A program made the translations under genes and the position numbers. From Hermatobates lingyangjiaoensis (lineage: Eukaryota; Arthropoda; Insecta; Hemiptera; Hermatobatidae): 64,000 nt of DNA. The notes under the pieces were generated by a model. It did not search any database. It was given only the letters and a program-made list of their open reading frames with translations, and was not told the DNA's origin. How positions within the stretch are numbered: position 1 is the stretch's first letter; every line of letters begins with the position of its first letter. Positions 21,053 to 32,471 of the stretch are shown here, in pieces. Location: positions 62,001 through 126,000 of the forward strand of contig JAPFBL010000237.1 in assembly GCA_026182355.1 (NCBI GenBank), written 5' to 3'.

Positions 21053-21790
21053 GTTAATTGCATGTAGAACCAATTGAGGAACTTGTTGTAATAAATAAAC
21101 TGAAATGGCAGAGGAATAGCCCGTGAGGAAACACACACATACACACAAACGGCAGACAAATTTGCCAAACCTATTTTTAAACTAAAAGAACGTCAAGGAG
21201 TATTTCTCTAAAAGAGTATAGAAGTTCTTTATACGAATGTCATTTTTTTTTGTCACACTCTGTATTACATATAAGGAGTAAATAGAAGCAGAAAAAAAAT
21301 TGAAATGAAATAATCTTCTAAGAATTATAGATTCCATTTATAAAGAAATATCATATTTAGAATTTTCTAAGAAATGATATTTGAATCATTGACGTAAGAA
21401 ACCGTCTTATTATATAGATTTTCTTATTTGTTGAATTAGAGTATAAACCAGTCATACAACATGGGATTCTATTTATTTTAGTTATAAGGTTATACTGTAA
21501 ATATTTTTCAGATAAAAGATTCGATTCTTTCTGTAAGAGGCTTTATGAATTATAAATTCTATAAATAAACCTAAAAGGAGAAAAACCTTTCAAAAAAGCT
21601 CTCACCTTTATCTCCTCTAAGGTAGGTGAACACACATATATATAATGCATAAATATGTAGTAATCTTTAAGAAAAGGAATTATATTACACAATTTTATAA
21701 CTTCCATTTCTTTTCAACTCCTTTTACCAAGAAGTATTTTCTTTCACAGCCATGGGGTGATTAATTATAATTTGAGTAAACTATTAGCAT
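21053..21790. other. Unannotated AT-rich DNA
   Basis: Nothing supportable beyond short A/T runs. Confidence 0.35.
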
Positions 21791-21797
21791 AAATATA

Positions 21798-22057
21798 TGA
21801 GCCGCTTATTTTGAAAGTGGCCTAATTCCATTTATGTTAAAATCGAGATATTTAAGGGTTTGCGTTTTACAAAATTTAAAAAAATTGTCATTTTATTTAT
21901 CAACTAATTTTTTTTTATAAAAATTCTTAGTAATTTTAAATAAATTTTGTACAATTTGCTGCAAAAGGTAAAGATAACGTAAAAATGTAATTATTTAAAT
22001 AGCTAGCTAAATTTTTTTGGAAAATGGAATTAGGCCACTTTCAAAATAAACGGCTCA
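21798..22057 (+). mobile_element. 260-bp MITE with TA target, copy 2
   Basis: It begins TGAGCCGCTTATTTTGAAAG and ends with the inverse, flanked by TA on both sides. It aligns over its whole length with 6579-6838 and, inverted, with 29130-29388, with few differences, so amplification was fairly recent. Confidence 0.92.
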
Positions 22058-22146
22058 TATATGTATATGAATTAAACAAGCACAATAAACAAATATATTA
22101 GATATAATGCTCTAAGGCTTTTTGTTATAACATCATTAGAGAGTTA

Positions 22147-22327
22147 AATGACATTATAAGACATTTGGCAATCAGTACAAGGTATCATATATACACAACT
22201 AGGTATCTTTTTCCTCCCTCTTATTATTAACAAGCCAATTAGACAAGACCTATTAAATAAGGGGGGAGGAAAATGATAGTTGTGTATATAGGATAACTTG
22301 TACTGATTGCCAAATATCTTGGTCATT
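22147..22327. mobile_element. Inverted pair of Penelope-like GIY-YIG endonuclease fragments
   Basis: The two arms (22147-22213 and 22268-22327) are inverted and each reads outward into the same short protein. The left arm (minus) gives CVYMIPCTDCQMSYN; the right arm (plus) gives CVYRITCTDCQISW. The pattern G(V/I)YxIPCxxCxxxY is the start of the GIY-YIG endonuclease domain of Penelope-like retroelements, including the CxxC zinc pair they carry. Both arms are short and dead; the G of GVY is C here. The spacer is about 55 bp. Confidence 0.7.
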
Positions 22328-22436
22328 GTTAGTTGATAAAAGTTGTATGCATATTATATATCCTGTTTATTCAATTAATATTGTGAGAAATAACGTAATG
22401 CTTCTATAATATTAAACCATTCTAACATTTACTTAA

Positions 22437-22686
22437 ATATATTAGAAATAGGGAAAATCGTAACACCTCGTAAGATGTTCTTGGAGTCGTTGGAGCCTTT
22501 AACGTCCATCTTCGATCTCATCTAACCTAAGCATCTGTTATCTGCAGATAGATGTTAGTTACAATGGAAGATGGACAACGTCCAAAATTTTCCACGTGGT
22601 AATAAATCAGAAAAGGACAACATCCGAAAGTGCTCTAACGACTCCAAGAACACCTTACGAGGTGTTCTTATATTACTTCTAATATA
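22437..22686. mobile_element. Foldback family D, diverged copy
   Basis: Left CACCTCGTAAGATGTTCTTG + GAGTCGTTGGAGCC and right CTCTAACGACTCCAAGAACA + CCTTACGAGGTG are inverted; the arms extend outward into TATATTAGAA / TTCTAATATA. It aligns with 59068-59268. Inside each arm is a string (GATGGACAACGTCC, then GAAA-like) resembling helix II plus the GAAA half of a hammerhead. Confidence 0.8.
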
Positions 22687-22689
22687 AAT

Positions 22690-23695
22690 CATACTAACCT
22701 CAGTGATAGTAGTAACAATATGAATGTATCTATTTAAATATTTAAATTTCATATTTCTTTACGAAGGATACAAATAATCGAGCCTTATATATAAAAAAAC
22801 AAGTTATAATTGTACACTTGTGTTAAAGAAACAGAATTGTTACATAAGAAACAGAATAAGCAATAATAACCCATTTGTGACACCAGTCGTTTTCGTTATA
22901 CTTTCTTGTTTTTTCCTTCCTAGATTTGAATTTATTTTGTTAGTCGAATCGTTTTTTGATAATCGCTAAACATAGATTATAGTATACCTTTTCTACTGAG
23001 TCTCTCAACCTTTATCACATGGCTTCTCCATGTTTGTGTAGAAAAAAGAAAAATTCACTAACATTTTTATTTATATATTACGACATGTTTTAGTCCACAC
23101 CGACCATATTCAAAGGTTACTACAACAATTATTGATTATAATTATTACAATAACTTATAATTATTATAACAATTATAAAAATATGAATAATAAATTATTG
23201 ACTTACGAATGAATTGTGACATAACTAACTATACGATCGACTTTTGCGGCGTTAAGATTACTTTAAAAGTATCGTAAATAATTTTTGACATAAGAATCTT
23301 GTTGCAGGAATAAATATGCGTTTGACATAAGACGGTCAGTCAACACTGTGACCGTGATTGTTTGGACTCGGCACTCCGCATTGTGGCGACACTGATACAA
23401 ACAAGCGTCAAGTTTTCGTTCGCTGTGCTGTATCCAGTACTATATATAAAGAAATCAATGGGCTTGTGTTATCAAGTAGGCAACACTGTCATTGATAATA
23501 CAGCTTGACAATACTATGGTGGATTAGCATTGAGTAAACTAAAACAGAATATTGAAATGAACGATCTCCAGATATGCTAGTTCAAAGCAGGAATCTTTAT
23601 TTTGAAATTTACAATCCAAATGACATTTTTTTTATTGTTTAAACCGATCCCTTAGCGGCTTATAACGCGTCAGCCCTTTACCGCCTTTTTGTTTA
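22690..23695. other. Unannotated DNA; one GC-richer patch
   Basis: 23330-23440 is less AT-rich (GACGGTCAGTCAACACTGTG...) and is followed by a TATATATAAAG string at about 23440. There is no ORF with domain content. A promoter/first exon cannot be ruled out but is not supported. Confidence 0.3.
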
Positions 23696-23699
23696 ATCG

Positions 23700-24012
23700 G
23701 TGATTCTACATTAGGAGTCCTAAATTTTGCCCAACTCAACTATTTTAGAATTTAGAATTTAGTATTTAGAATAGGGATCTTTAAAGAGTAACTGACATCG
23801 TACACGCTCTGTACCGACGGCTGAACCACGATTCGGCTGAATAAGCTGTGAGCGCAAAATATTACCAAAACAGTCTTAACGTCCTCTTCGAGAGACGAGA
23901 TACACAAATTTATTCACCTCCCGCTTGAATAAATCGAGAGCCAGGTGGGTATCGAACCCTGGACCTACCAATTCACAGGAGATTACGTAAACCACTGAGC
24001 TAACCTGGTCCC
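23700..24012 (-). repeat. tRNA-derived SINE with internal insertion
   Basis: Minus orientation: the head at 24012 reads GGGACCAGGTTAGCTCAGTGG with B box GGGTTCGATACCC. The body is interrupted by about 45 bp around 23832-23878 (GCTGTGAGCGCAAAATATTA...). A short duplication (TTTAGAATTTAGAATTTAG) lies near 23748-23768. Confidence 0.85.
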
Positions 24013-25218
24013 TTAACCCAATGTCGTACTTTTATTACTTTTTATTTCATCTAAAAGGTAAAAGAAAAGCAATAAAATAAAAAGTCTTCTAAAATACTAA
24101 TGATTAAATTTATAAAGAGAGACATAATGTATGCCATTACATAGGTACATTGGAACATATGTAAAGTGTAGGGTGAAATAGACCACAGGAAAATTCAATT
24201 ATTCCTGAGAATACTCCATTAAATGACTCTCTTTAGAGAAACTCTATGCCATTAGATATAATTGCCTCCTTCTGAAAAGAAAATGCACTCGGAGTTTTAG
24301 CTTTTATTTCGAAAATTTTTCTATTTTATGCTCTGTTGCATAAAATAGAACATATTAAATGTTCTAGTGCAAAGAATCTTCGTGATAAACTCCATATACA
24401 ATATTAATACTTTCTACGTACAATTGTTATTAATGAATTAAGTTAATTATGCGGTAATTAAAAAAGTTAATTATACGGCATCTGCAAAATAATATAAAAA
24501 AGTAAACTAAATTTCTTAAAATGTTAAAAAATCATTTATTACCGGATTATTATTTGACTGTTTGCGACAGTAATGTCGCTCACGTAGTACAATACAAGTT
24601 AGACACAGGCCTATCGTGGGTGAGGGGTAGGGGGGGGGCAGCCGTTGTGCGTCACCAGGACCCATAAGAGTCTAGGAGACACATGATCATCAAAGTTAAA
24701 AATTAAAATGGGCAATCATGCGTCAATTTCTTCATTATTGAATTATTGAAGAAGAAAGGGAATAATTAGACTCCACTGCCACAACCATTACTCCTTACCC
24801 TCCAGTGTTGCCATTTTGTCATCCAACTTCCTTAAATTTTACTTCTTTTTAAGTAGTAGACAATAAAAAAATACCTGGTTTGAATTGTCCTGTAAGTTTG
24901 CTTTTTTTTTTATTTTTTGCACGGAAATATTTTACGAGTCACGGAAGTGAAAAACAAAACAGACTGAAATAATAAACATTTTTTTCAAGTAACTTTTATA
25001 AAACAATAGGTCATGTAAAACCCACAATAAATAACGCTTATACCATATCAATTGCCTACTAAGAGTACTTAAAAATCGATGAAGTTATTAATAATTTATG
25101 ATTTATAATGTTAATAAAATTTTTTTAAAATTATTGAATCTTTTATTGGAATTTATAAAGCAATAGACCTTTTAATAAGATTCATTACTACCCAGAACAT
25201 ACGTATAATATAATATAA
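24013..25218. other. Unannotated DNA
   Basis: A G-run (GGTAGGGGGGGGGCAG) at about 24627-24642 occurs in a small GC-richer patch at 24600-24680. No gene or repeat family was assigned. Confidence 0.35.
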
Positions 25219-25424
25219 AAAGATTTCACATAAACACGTGAAATAACAATCAATGATCAAACCACAATAAGAAATGGGAAAACAAGACTAAGATCTTTCA
25301 ACCGTAACAAGCGGTCTTCGTCAGAAGTCAGAGTTGGGTTTTTGACTCTGACGAAGAGCGCTTGTTACGGTTGAAAGATCTTAGTCTTGTTTTCCCATTT
25401 CTTATTGTGGTTTGATCATTGATT
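25219..25424. mobile_element. Foldback family A, compact copy
   Basis: Inverted arms: AGATTTCACATAAACACG...AACCGTAACAAGCGGTCTTC and its complement ending TTATTGTGGTTTGATCATTGATTG. The loop is very short, near 25325-25335. The right arm reads CTGACGAA-GAGCGCTTGTTACGGTT-GAAAGATC. Confidence 0.88.
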
Positions 25425-26220
25425 GTATACTATAGTGTGATTGAATTATTTAGATATGAGCAGTATCGTAAAGGGAGGCCCATATAAGGTCTTGTACCAG
25501 CACATTTTTTTCTCTGAACTTCTTTGGGTCAGTCGTATTTCAAACCATGAGCTTACCAATATTGTTAAGACAGCAGAAAACGTAAATGTTCCATCCTGCG
25601 TGCAAACCACTTGGACATAAACTAATTAATATTTATCAACAAAATTTGAAAAAAAAAATATCTTTTATTTCTATGTTTCAGACACATGTGTAACTTAAAG
25701 TGAATGTATGAATCTAGAAGTATATCTATCAGATATCTTCTAAAAAAAAAAAATATTTCAAAAGATAAAAAGATAACAAAAAAAACAGTTTTTCTCGTCA
25801 AACGTAATAAAGAAAATGGCTTAACGTAAACCAAATGTGAATACATAAGCTTAATGTACCTGAAGCTGGAGTGCGTACGGATTTAGAAGTGGCTAAAAAA
25901 GCAGATTTCCACAATGAATGGCTAACCACAGTTCAGCCATTCTCCTTTGTTCAACAAATAAAATCCTTTTTTATTATATTGATAAACACGACTCATTAAA
26001 CACTGCTTTGCGACCCCATTTCAGCTAAAAACTCACACGTTAAAAGCACCTATTCTATAAAATAAATTGTATGTTTAACTTTTCTATATTAATTTTATTA
26101 TTTAATTAATGTTTAATTATTTTCATAATTATTCTGACTAAATTTTTTATTTTTAAATATTTTTGCATTTTATTAGTTGTTATAGATGATTTTTTACTAT
26201 TTCATTAATTAGGTTGATAT
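25425..26220. other. Unannotated AT-rich DNA
   Basis: The 74-codon minus frame at 25622-25846 is phenylalanine-rich because of A/T runs and has no family motif. Nothing else seen. Confidence 0.35.
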
Positions 26221-26222
26221 GA

Positions 26223-26607
26223 GGTGCCAGGGTAGCTCAGTGGCAACATGCACCTCACAGGAATGGCAGATCCAGGGTTCAATACCCACTGTGGCCCTCG
26301 ATTTATTCACTTGGGGGATGAAAAATCTGAAAATGTAGTCCCTGAGAGAGGAGGACGTTAAACCATGAGGCCTGAGCTTGTATGATGTCAGGTACCCGTT
26401 AAAGATCTCTATTCTAAATATACTTGAGTTAGGAAAACTTTAGCATACGATGTCAGGTATTTGTTAAACATCCCTATTCTAAATATACTTGAGTTAGGCA
26501 AACTTTAGGATTCCCAGTGTAGAATGTTCATTTTGTAGTATCATAAAGAGCTAATGTTCGGCCTATGTGTGTTCTCTCGTGGGACTGCTATTGCAACCTA
26601 AGCTGGG
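26223..26607 (+). repeat. SINE with internal ~75-bp duplication
   Basis: Head GGTGCCAGGGTAGCTCAGTGG, B box AGGGTTCAATACCC, body, then GATGTCAGGTACCCGTTAAAG...CTTGAGTTAGG, which is repeated as GATGTCAGGTATTTGTTAAAC...CTTGAGTTAGG. The tail ends CTATTGCAACCTAAGC. The duplication makes this the longest copy in the window. Confidence 0.88.
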
Positions 26608-26895
26608 CTGTTATGGGACATAACTATTGTGTATTTCAGGTAAGTATATGTGTATTTTCAACAATCATACCAGAAAGAGATAAGTTTTAATAAAATTTAT
26701 CATGAATGAACGTTAAAAGATGAGCAGAATAGTCAATGCATGGATGACAGATCATACATATCTATGCAGATTGTGTTGTTGAATAACAGCCCCCCACCCC
26801 ATGGCTTTGAATTTTTTTTTTTTTTACATCCAAACTTGGCTGGTAAAATTTGCAAATAAATGGGACTATTCTCTTCCAAATATAATGTTTGATTA

Positions 26896-27196
26896 AGTTA
26901 GGCTGCAGTGGTAGCACCTCGAGAGTACACACATAAGCCGAATATTGACCCTTTGTGATACCACACAATGAACATCCTGTATTTGTAGTCCTATATTTTG
27001 CCTAAGTGTAATTAGATTAACGATCTTTATTACGATGCCTTATATAGTACAAGGCTCGGGACTGACGGCTCAACAACTTCTCCACAAGTTCAGATTTTAT
27101 CACCTCTTGCGTGAATAAACCGAGAGCCGGAGTGGGTATTGAACCCCGCATGTATCAGTCCAGACACAAGCACGTTGTCACTGGGCTACCCTGGCT
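26896..27196 (-). repeat. tRNA-derived SINE copy
   Basis: Minus orientation, head near 27196 (GCCAGGGTAGCCCAGTGACA), B box GGGGTTCAATACCC, body TTATTCACGCAAGAGGTGAT, tail GCTACCACTGCAGCCTAAC. It is moderately diverged. Confidence 0.85.
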
Positions 27197-28470
27197 ACTA
27201 ACTTAATATCATTTGGGCAATTTTTTGTACTACAGACTTTTGATTTTAGAATACTGTTAGATTATGGATACATCAGAATTCTGATATAGACAGACTCCTG
27301 AATTGCATATTTATACATAATAGCCTACTCTTGCGAGTAAAGTCATCCTGTATACCAATGCGTTAGTAACTGCTGTGTCACGCTTCGTCATAATATTGAT
27401 AATTGGGCATATCTAATTGCTTCAATTAAATTACAGCTACAAATCAAAGTCATCATAATTTGCCATCATTATATTGTATATTTAGCATATAATAGAGCTT
27501 ATTTAAACAGTCTATTTCATGTACATACTTTTACTTTTATACCTAAAAATAGCACATTATATAAAGATTAATTCAGAATTAATTTTTTTTTAATTACATT
27601 AATAAGAAAGTGAGTTACAAATCTTTTTATTAATTCAGAAAATGTTTTTTAACGCTAAACCAATAATGAAATTTTGTTAAAAAATTGAACCAAAGAATAG
27701 CAATTTATAAAAAAAAAATTCATAAAATTCCGATTGTTGCATAGGGCAATATACTATAAAAACTAAAATGTTGTTATCTAATAAGGAATCACATGCCCCA
27801 CTGGTCGCATTGGTTTGCATTTACTTACATTGAGTTTAACATTTTTGAAGTAAAATAAAATTATTATTTAGAGGTTTACTAAACGAAAATTTAAATGTTT
27901 CAGTGAGTTAAGAGGATATGTTGCAAGTATAAAATTGTTAAATGTAAAATATTAATTCCAACAAACATATTTTTTATGCATTCAATGTGTGGATGGATGG
28001 TTGTTGAACAACTGTTTGACCTAATCAAACAAACATAAGTTGTTTGTTAACGAGTTTATTATGTTTACTTATAGTAAAGTTGAGTTTCGGAGTCCAGATT
28101 ATGCATTCGATTTTAAATAGGAAAACACTACTTTTTTATAACAAGTTGTTTGTATGTGATACAATTTTTTTATAATAATAAATAATATTTTTTTATACTC
28201 TTTCATTAAGCAGTGAGTGATATTAATTAAAGTTTAGTACTAAATTCTTTCTAATTGGCTCAATGTTCGATTCCATTATAAATAATGATAAAATAACAGT
28301 ATCCCTGAAAAATGTTGAGTTAATAAGATACCGAAGTGGACGAGAGACTCCAGACCTGACCCAATTACTCTGGAATAACTTACAATGTACCACTTACAAA
28401 TCTTTTGAAATAAAAATAAACATTATTAAACTTAAATTTATATTTTAAATATAAATAAAAAAGAACGTAT
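27197..28470. other. Unannotated AT-rich DNA
   Basis: No gene supported. A 61-codon frame at 28263-28448 has no motif. The DNA is strongly AT-rich. Confidence 0.35.
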
Positions 28471-28474
28471 TTCG

Positions 28475-28570
28475 AGCATATAGTATCCTCCATCAGGTTA
28501 CATCAATAGTTCAACAAAATTAGTTTTTCATCCCACAGCTACTACTTACCTGATAAAGGTCACTAGATGT
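28475..28570. repeat. Two degenerate Penelope-type hammerhead-like remnants
   Basis: Minus CTGATGGAGGATACTATATG + CTCGAAATACG (28475-28500) and plus CTGATAAAGGTCACTAGATG + TTCAAAAAG (28553-28585) are an inverted pair of decayed cores about 50 bp apart. Confidence 0.45.
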
Positions 28571-28779
28571 TCAAAAAGTATCATTCGAGTAAAATTTATT
28601 TACATGTAGATTTATCATTAATTTTCAAAGTCCTGTTTGTTATGTGTTATCTGTAATATATTATTTTACTATTGGAACTGAAAATAGGTAATATTTACTC
28701 TTTTACATGCATTTTCTCCCCTTTTTTTGCACCTTACCTACTTTTGGCATTGAACCATACGATTTTCGCACTTGAGTAT

Positions 28780-29864
28780 TTTAATATATAAAGTTCGTGA
28801 GTTTGTTTGTTTGTTTACCCATTTCCCGTAGAGCCTAGAGACCTGAAGTTAAATATATATTATTTATTATCTGAATAATACTATATAAAAGAAAATTATC
28901 ACTATATTCCCAAAATTGGGGCCACAGTAAGTGTCTTGCTCGCTTGCCGATGACACTAGTACAAATATATTATATATAAATTTAACAAAAAAATTTTTTT
29001 TGAATTTAAAATTTGCGAAATATAATCACTGGTAATAAAATAAAGGCATGAATCATGAGTAGCCCAGAGGCTTGCGTGCTCAATGATGATAATACTGCAA
29101 ATGTATTATGAATAAATGTAACCAATATATGAGCCGTTTATTTTGAAAGTGGCCTAATTCCATTTTCCAAAAAAATTTAGCTAGCTATTTAAATAATTAC
29201 ATTTTTACGTTATCTTTACCTTTTGCAGCAAATTGTACAAAATTTATTTAAAATTACTAAGAATTTTTATAAAAAAAATTAGTTGATAAATAAAATGACA
29301 ATTTTTTTAAATTTTGTAAAACGCAAACCCTTAAATATCTCGATTTTAACATAAATGGAATTAGGCCACTTTCAAAATAAGCGGCTCATATAACAAACTA
29401 CTATATTAGAGGTTAAATATGAATAATTTTAGAAACAAACTTGAACACAACTGTCAGATGAAATACGAATGTTCCAAGGTAATATTATAAAGAGGCATTC
29501 CATTCATTAATGTTATTTTATGTTAAGTAAATAACTTGAATATTTTCAATTTACAAGTTTTATTTGTTTTAAATATATTTCATTCTATATATAACTTGAA
29601 TTAATGTTTTATTTATTTATATGATAAAATAAACGATATTTGTTTACTTGTAAATTTTTTTTTTTGCTAAATATATTTACTGTGTATATATTTTGAATCA
29701 GGTTATAAAGTCTATATTAAAAGCTTGGGCCATGTAGCAATCTATTTCCGTGCTTTAATAACAAGAAACAAACATTAAAATTATCACTGTCAATATATTC
29801 AGTGAATAAATTTCAATACCTATTGTAATTTCGGAGTGACACAAAGAGTCACGGGTAGTCTAGT
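28780..29864 (+). mobile_element. Helitron-like element with nested MITE
   Basis: The 5' region ATATATAAAGTTCGTGAGTT is shared with 30225 and 31545. The 3' end has the hairpin GTGAC-ACAAAGA-GTCAC (29836-29852) followed by GGGTAGTCTAGT, ending CTAGT at 29864. A short hairpin about 10 nt before a CTAGT/CTRR-like terminus, with no terminal inverted repeats, is the hallmark of Helitron 3' ends. The MITE at 29130-29388 inserted inside it. No Rep/helicase coding is present. Confidence 0.72.
29130..29388 (-). mobile_element. 259-bp MITE with TA target, copy 3
   Basis: Inverted relative to the other two copies; starts TGAGCCGTTTATTTTGAAAG, ends with CAAAATAAGCGGCTCA and is flanked by TA on both sides. 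It is nested within the Helitron-like element. Confidence 0.92.
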
Positions 29865-30220
29865 ATCAATATAAAAATATATGCATAATATTAGATAATC
29901 TACTATTCGGCCTGGCTGAAACACGTTCCATACACTAATTAGTTATTCCAATTAACATTGCATAACTAATTTATAATTAAAAATCCTAAGTAATTACTTT
30001 TAAAATTGGATGCAATTTAATTACGCTTATTTTAATTAAGTTAAATTTATAAGACTAATTGATAATTATTAATTCTTACTAATTAGTTGTGCAATACAAT
30101 TAATTTTTTTTCTGTTGTATTTCAAAGCTCAAAAGAATGTTTCTTATAATAATAGAAAAGAATTTTTGTTTGAGAAAAATTGAATGTGAGAAAACGTGTT
30201 TTGTAAGTATGCCAGTTAGT
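29865..30220. other. Unannotated AT-rich DNA
   Basis: Dominated by TTAATTA-type sequence near 29935-30110. No element assigned. Confidence 0.35.
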
Positions 30221-30221
30221 C

Positions 30222-30560
30222 TGTATATACAGTTCATGAGTTTGTTCGTTCACTAATTTCCCGTGGAGATAGAAACCTCAAATTATAATATATATCATTT
30301 ATTACCTGAATAATGTTAAATAAAAGAAAATTATTATTTAATTCCAAAAATTGGAGCCAGGGTAGTCATTGGGTTGCGTGATCACCGATGACAGTAGTGC
30401 AAATGTATTCTATATTTAATATTTACGTAATATAAACAGTGGTAATAAAGTAATGTATGTAACCTTAGTAGCCCAGTGGCTTGAATGCTCGCCGATCACA
30501 GTAGCACAAATATATTATAAACAAATGTTAGAAACAAAAATGTTTGAATTTAAAATTCGA
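30222..30560 (+). mobile_element. Helitron-like 5' fragment
   Basis: TATACAGTTCATGAGTTTG, TTTCCCGTGGAGATAGA and ATTACCTGAATAATG align with 28780-28890 and 31537-31645, followed by two modules containing GGTAGTCATTGGGTTGCGTG and AGTAGCCCAGTGGCTTG. No 3' hairpin follows. Confidence 0.6.
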
Positions 30561-31530
30561 ATAATATAAGGCAGAGGTTCCAACTCTTTATTCTTTCATG
30601 AACCTCAAGGACAGACAGCCTATGTGGTGTATACAGATGCATTTGCTTAACACTATATCAATAATGATATTTTCTACTATTTTATCATTTCTAATGATAT
30701 TTTGGAATACTATCTGTGATTTTTTGAAAAAGTACAAAGATGGGAACATTTGCTAATTAGAAAATATTTCTTTATTTTTTTTACAAATTTACAATCAAAT
30801 TAAAGAAGTAATTGTTTCAATGCCCCAAACTAAACTAAATAATCAGAATTATAAGGCTATGTTCTAATTCTTCAAGGATTAAAAAAAGAAAGTTGTAACG
30901 TAAACAAACTTGCAATGATATAATTTACAGAAATAATTATATTTCGTTGCTAGTAATTGATTTCAAAAGTAATATGTAAATTCAAATGAAAATGTTAATT
31001 AATTCGTTTTTGATAATAACATATTTATAATAATAGTATGGAACCAAACTCAACAGCAATTTTATGTGAAATAATGTAAATGATAATATTTAGTTTACAA
31101 TAAAATGTAAAATTTGTTTTGAAAAACTATAGAATGAAAAGATTAATTTGGAGAGAATATAAGGAATAAGACAGCACTTACTTGTTAGACGCAGCTTGGA
31201 CGCGACTAGTAAATGACGCATTACTTTTAAATCACATCTGCATTAAAACAAATGACATACAAATACTTCCTTCCGTTGCCGCATTAAAACAAATGACTAT
31301 CAAAACATAACTCTCGATTTTAGTCAAAACAATGTCCAAATAACTTTAAAATAAAATTGAATATAATATTTTGAAACCGTTATGACTGGAAGCAATTAAA
31401 GCTCTATTTCAATAAATGCAACTAATTTAAAATCATTAGCAATTAGTTACAGTAAAATATTATTCCTCATTGCATAAAAATGTTTAAAAAAATTATTATA
31501 TTCACAACAATTTAAATTATTAATTATATA
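30561..31530. other. Unannotated DNA with a possible hAT left end
   Basis: GCAGAGGTTCCAACTCTTTA at 30572 resembles the left end of the hAT at 8423, but no right end or target duplication was found. The rest is AT-rich without genes. Confidence 0.35.
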
Positions 31531-31536
31531 TATATA

Positions 31537-32319
31537 TCTCAATATATAAAGTTCCTGAGTTTCTTTGTTAGTTTGTTCACCAATTTTCCGTAGAGACACA
31601 GACTCAAAATTATAATATATATTATTTATTACCTGAATAATGTTAAATAAAAAAAAAAACATTATTTAATTTCAAAAATTGTAGCCAGGGTAGATAGTGG
31701 TTTGCGTGCTCGCATATGATAGTAGTGCAAATGTGTTATAAATAAATGTAACAAAAATTATTTTTTAATATAATATTTGCGTAATATAAACACTGGTAAT
31801 AAAGTAAGGTATAGAACCAGAGTAGCACAGTGGCTTGCGTGCTCACCGATGACAGCAGTGCCAATGTATTATTTATAAATGTAACAAAAATATTTTTTTT
31901 TACTTTAATATTTGCGTAATATAAATACTGGTAGTAAAGTAAGGTATAGAACCAGAGTAGCACAAGTATATCTATATAAATAAAAGAACGATTTTGTCTG
32001 TACATTGCTTAGAACTGACTATTTCAAGTTTTCTTTACGTTTCATATATTAGAGAAACCGAATCCACCCTTAGAGTAATTTCTGTCTGTCGGTATGTCGG
32101 TTTGTCCGGCTTGAATCATGTTAAGAATACTTACCATGAAAGTAAAACATGGTAAAACATATTACCATGGGGCAAATAATAATATGTTTCCGTGCCTTAA
32201 TAACAAGAAACAACAATTAAAATTATCCCTGTCAATCATGTTCAGTGAATTAATTTCAACTAACTAATATAACTATTGCTATAATTTCTGAGTGATACAA
32301 AGGGTCACGGGTAGTCCAG
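31537..32319 (+). mobile_element. Helitron-like element, second copy
   Basis: It starts TCTCAATATATAAAGTTCC. The 3' hairpin GTGAT-ACAAAGG-GTCAC (32292-32308) is followed by GGGTAGTCCAGA, a mutated CTAGT terminus. The middle has two tandem modules (CCAGAGTAGCACAGTGGCTTG...) and, from 31970, a stretch matching 4058-4196 inverted (a second Helitron-like 5' end), suggesting nesting or recombination of two subfamilies sharing one 3' end. Confidence 0.62.
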
Positions 32320-32329
32320 AATTGAATAA

Positions 32330-32471
32330 AACCACGGATGATTTGTATACTGATTAATTTTATAATAATTTTATTATTGTAGTAGTAAGTATGCAAACTA
32401 TATAGTAGTAGTACTAGTATAGTATAGCATTAGTATATAGTAGTATTATAGTATATACTAGTATAGTAGTA
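32330..32471. repeat. TAGTA-rich tract and diverged repeat
   Basis: 32340-32400 (CTGATTAATTTTATAATAAT...AAGTATGCAAACT) aligns with 35828-35895. It is followed by a low-complexity TAGTATAG tract that ends at the Tigger-like element. Confidence 0.6.

Noticed and set aside
23330..23460. Promoter/first exon (GC-richer patch followed by TATATATAAAG)
   Set aside because: No ORF, no splice donor with coding frame, and TATA-like strings are everywhere in this AT-rich DNA.
30572..30640. hAT left terminus CAGAGGTTCCAACTC
   Set aside because: No matching right end or 8-bp duplication found within several kb.
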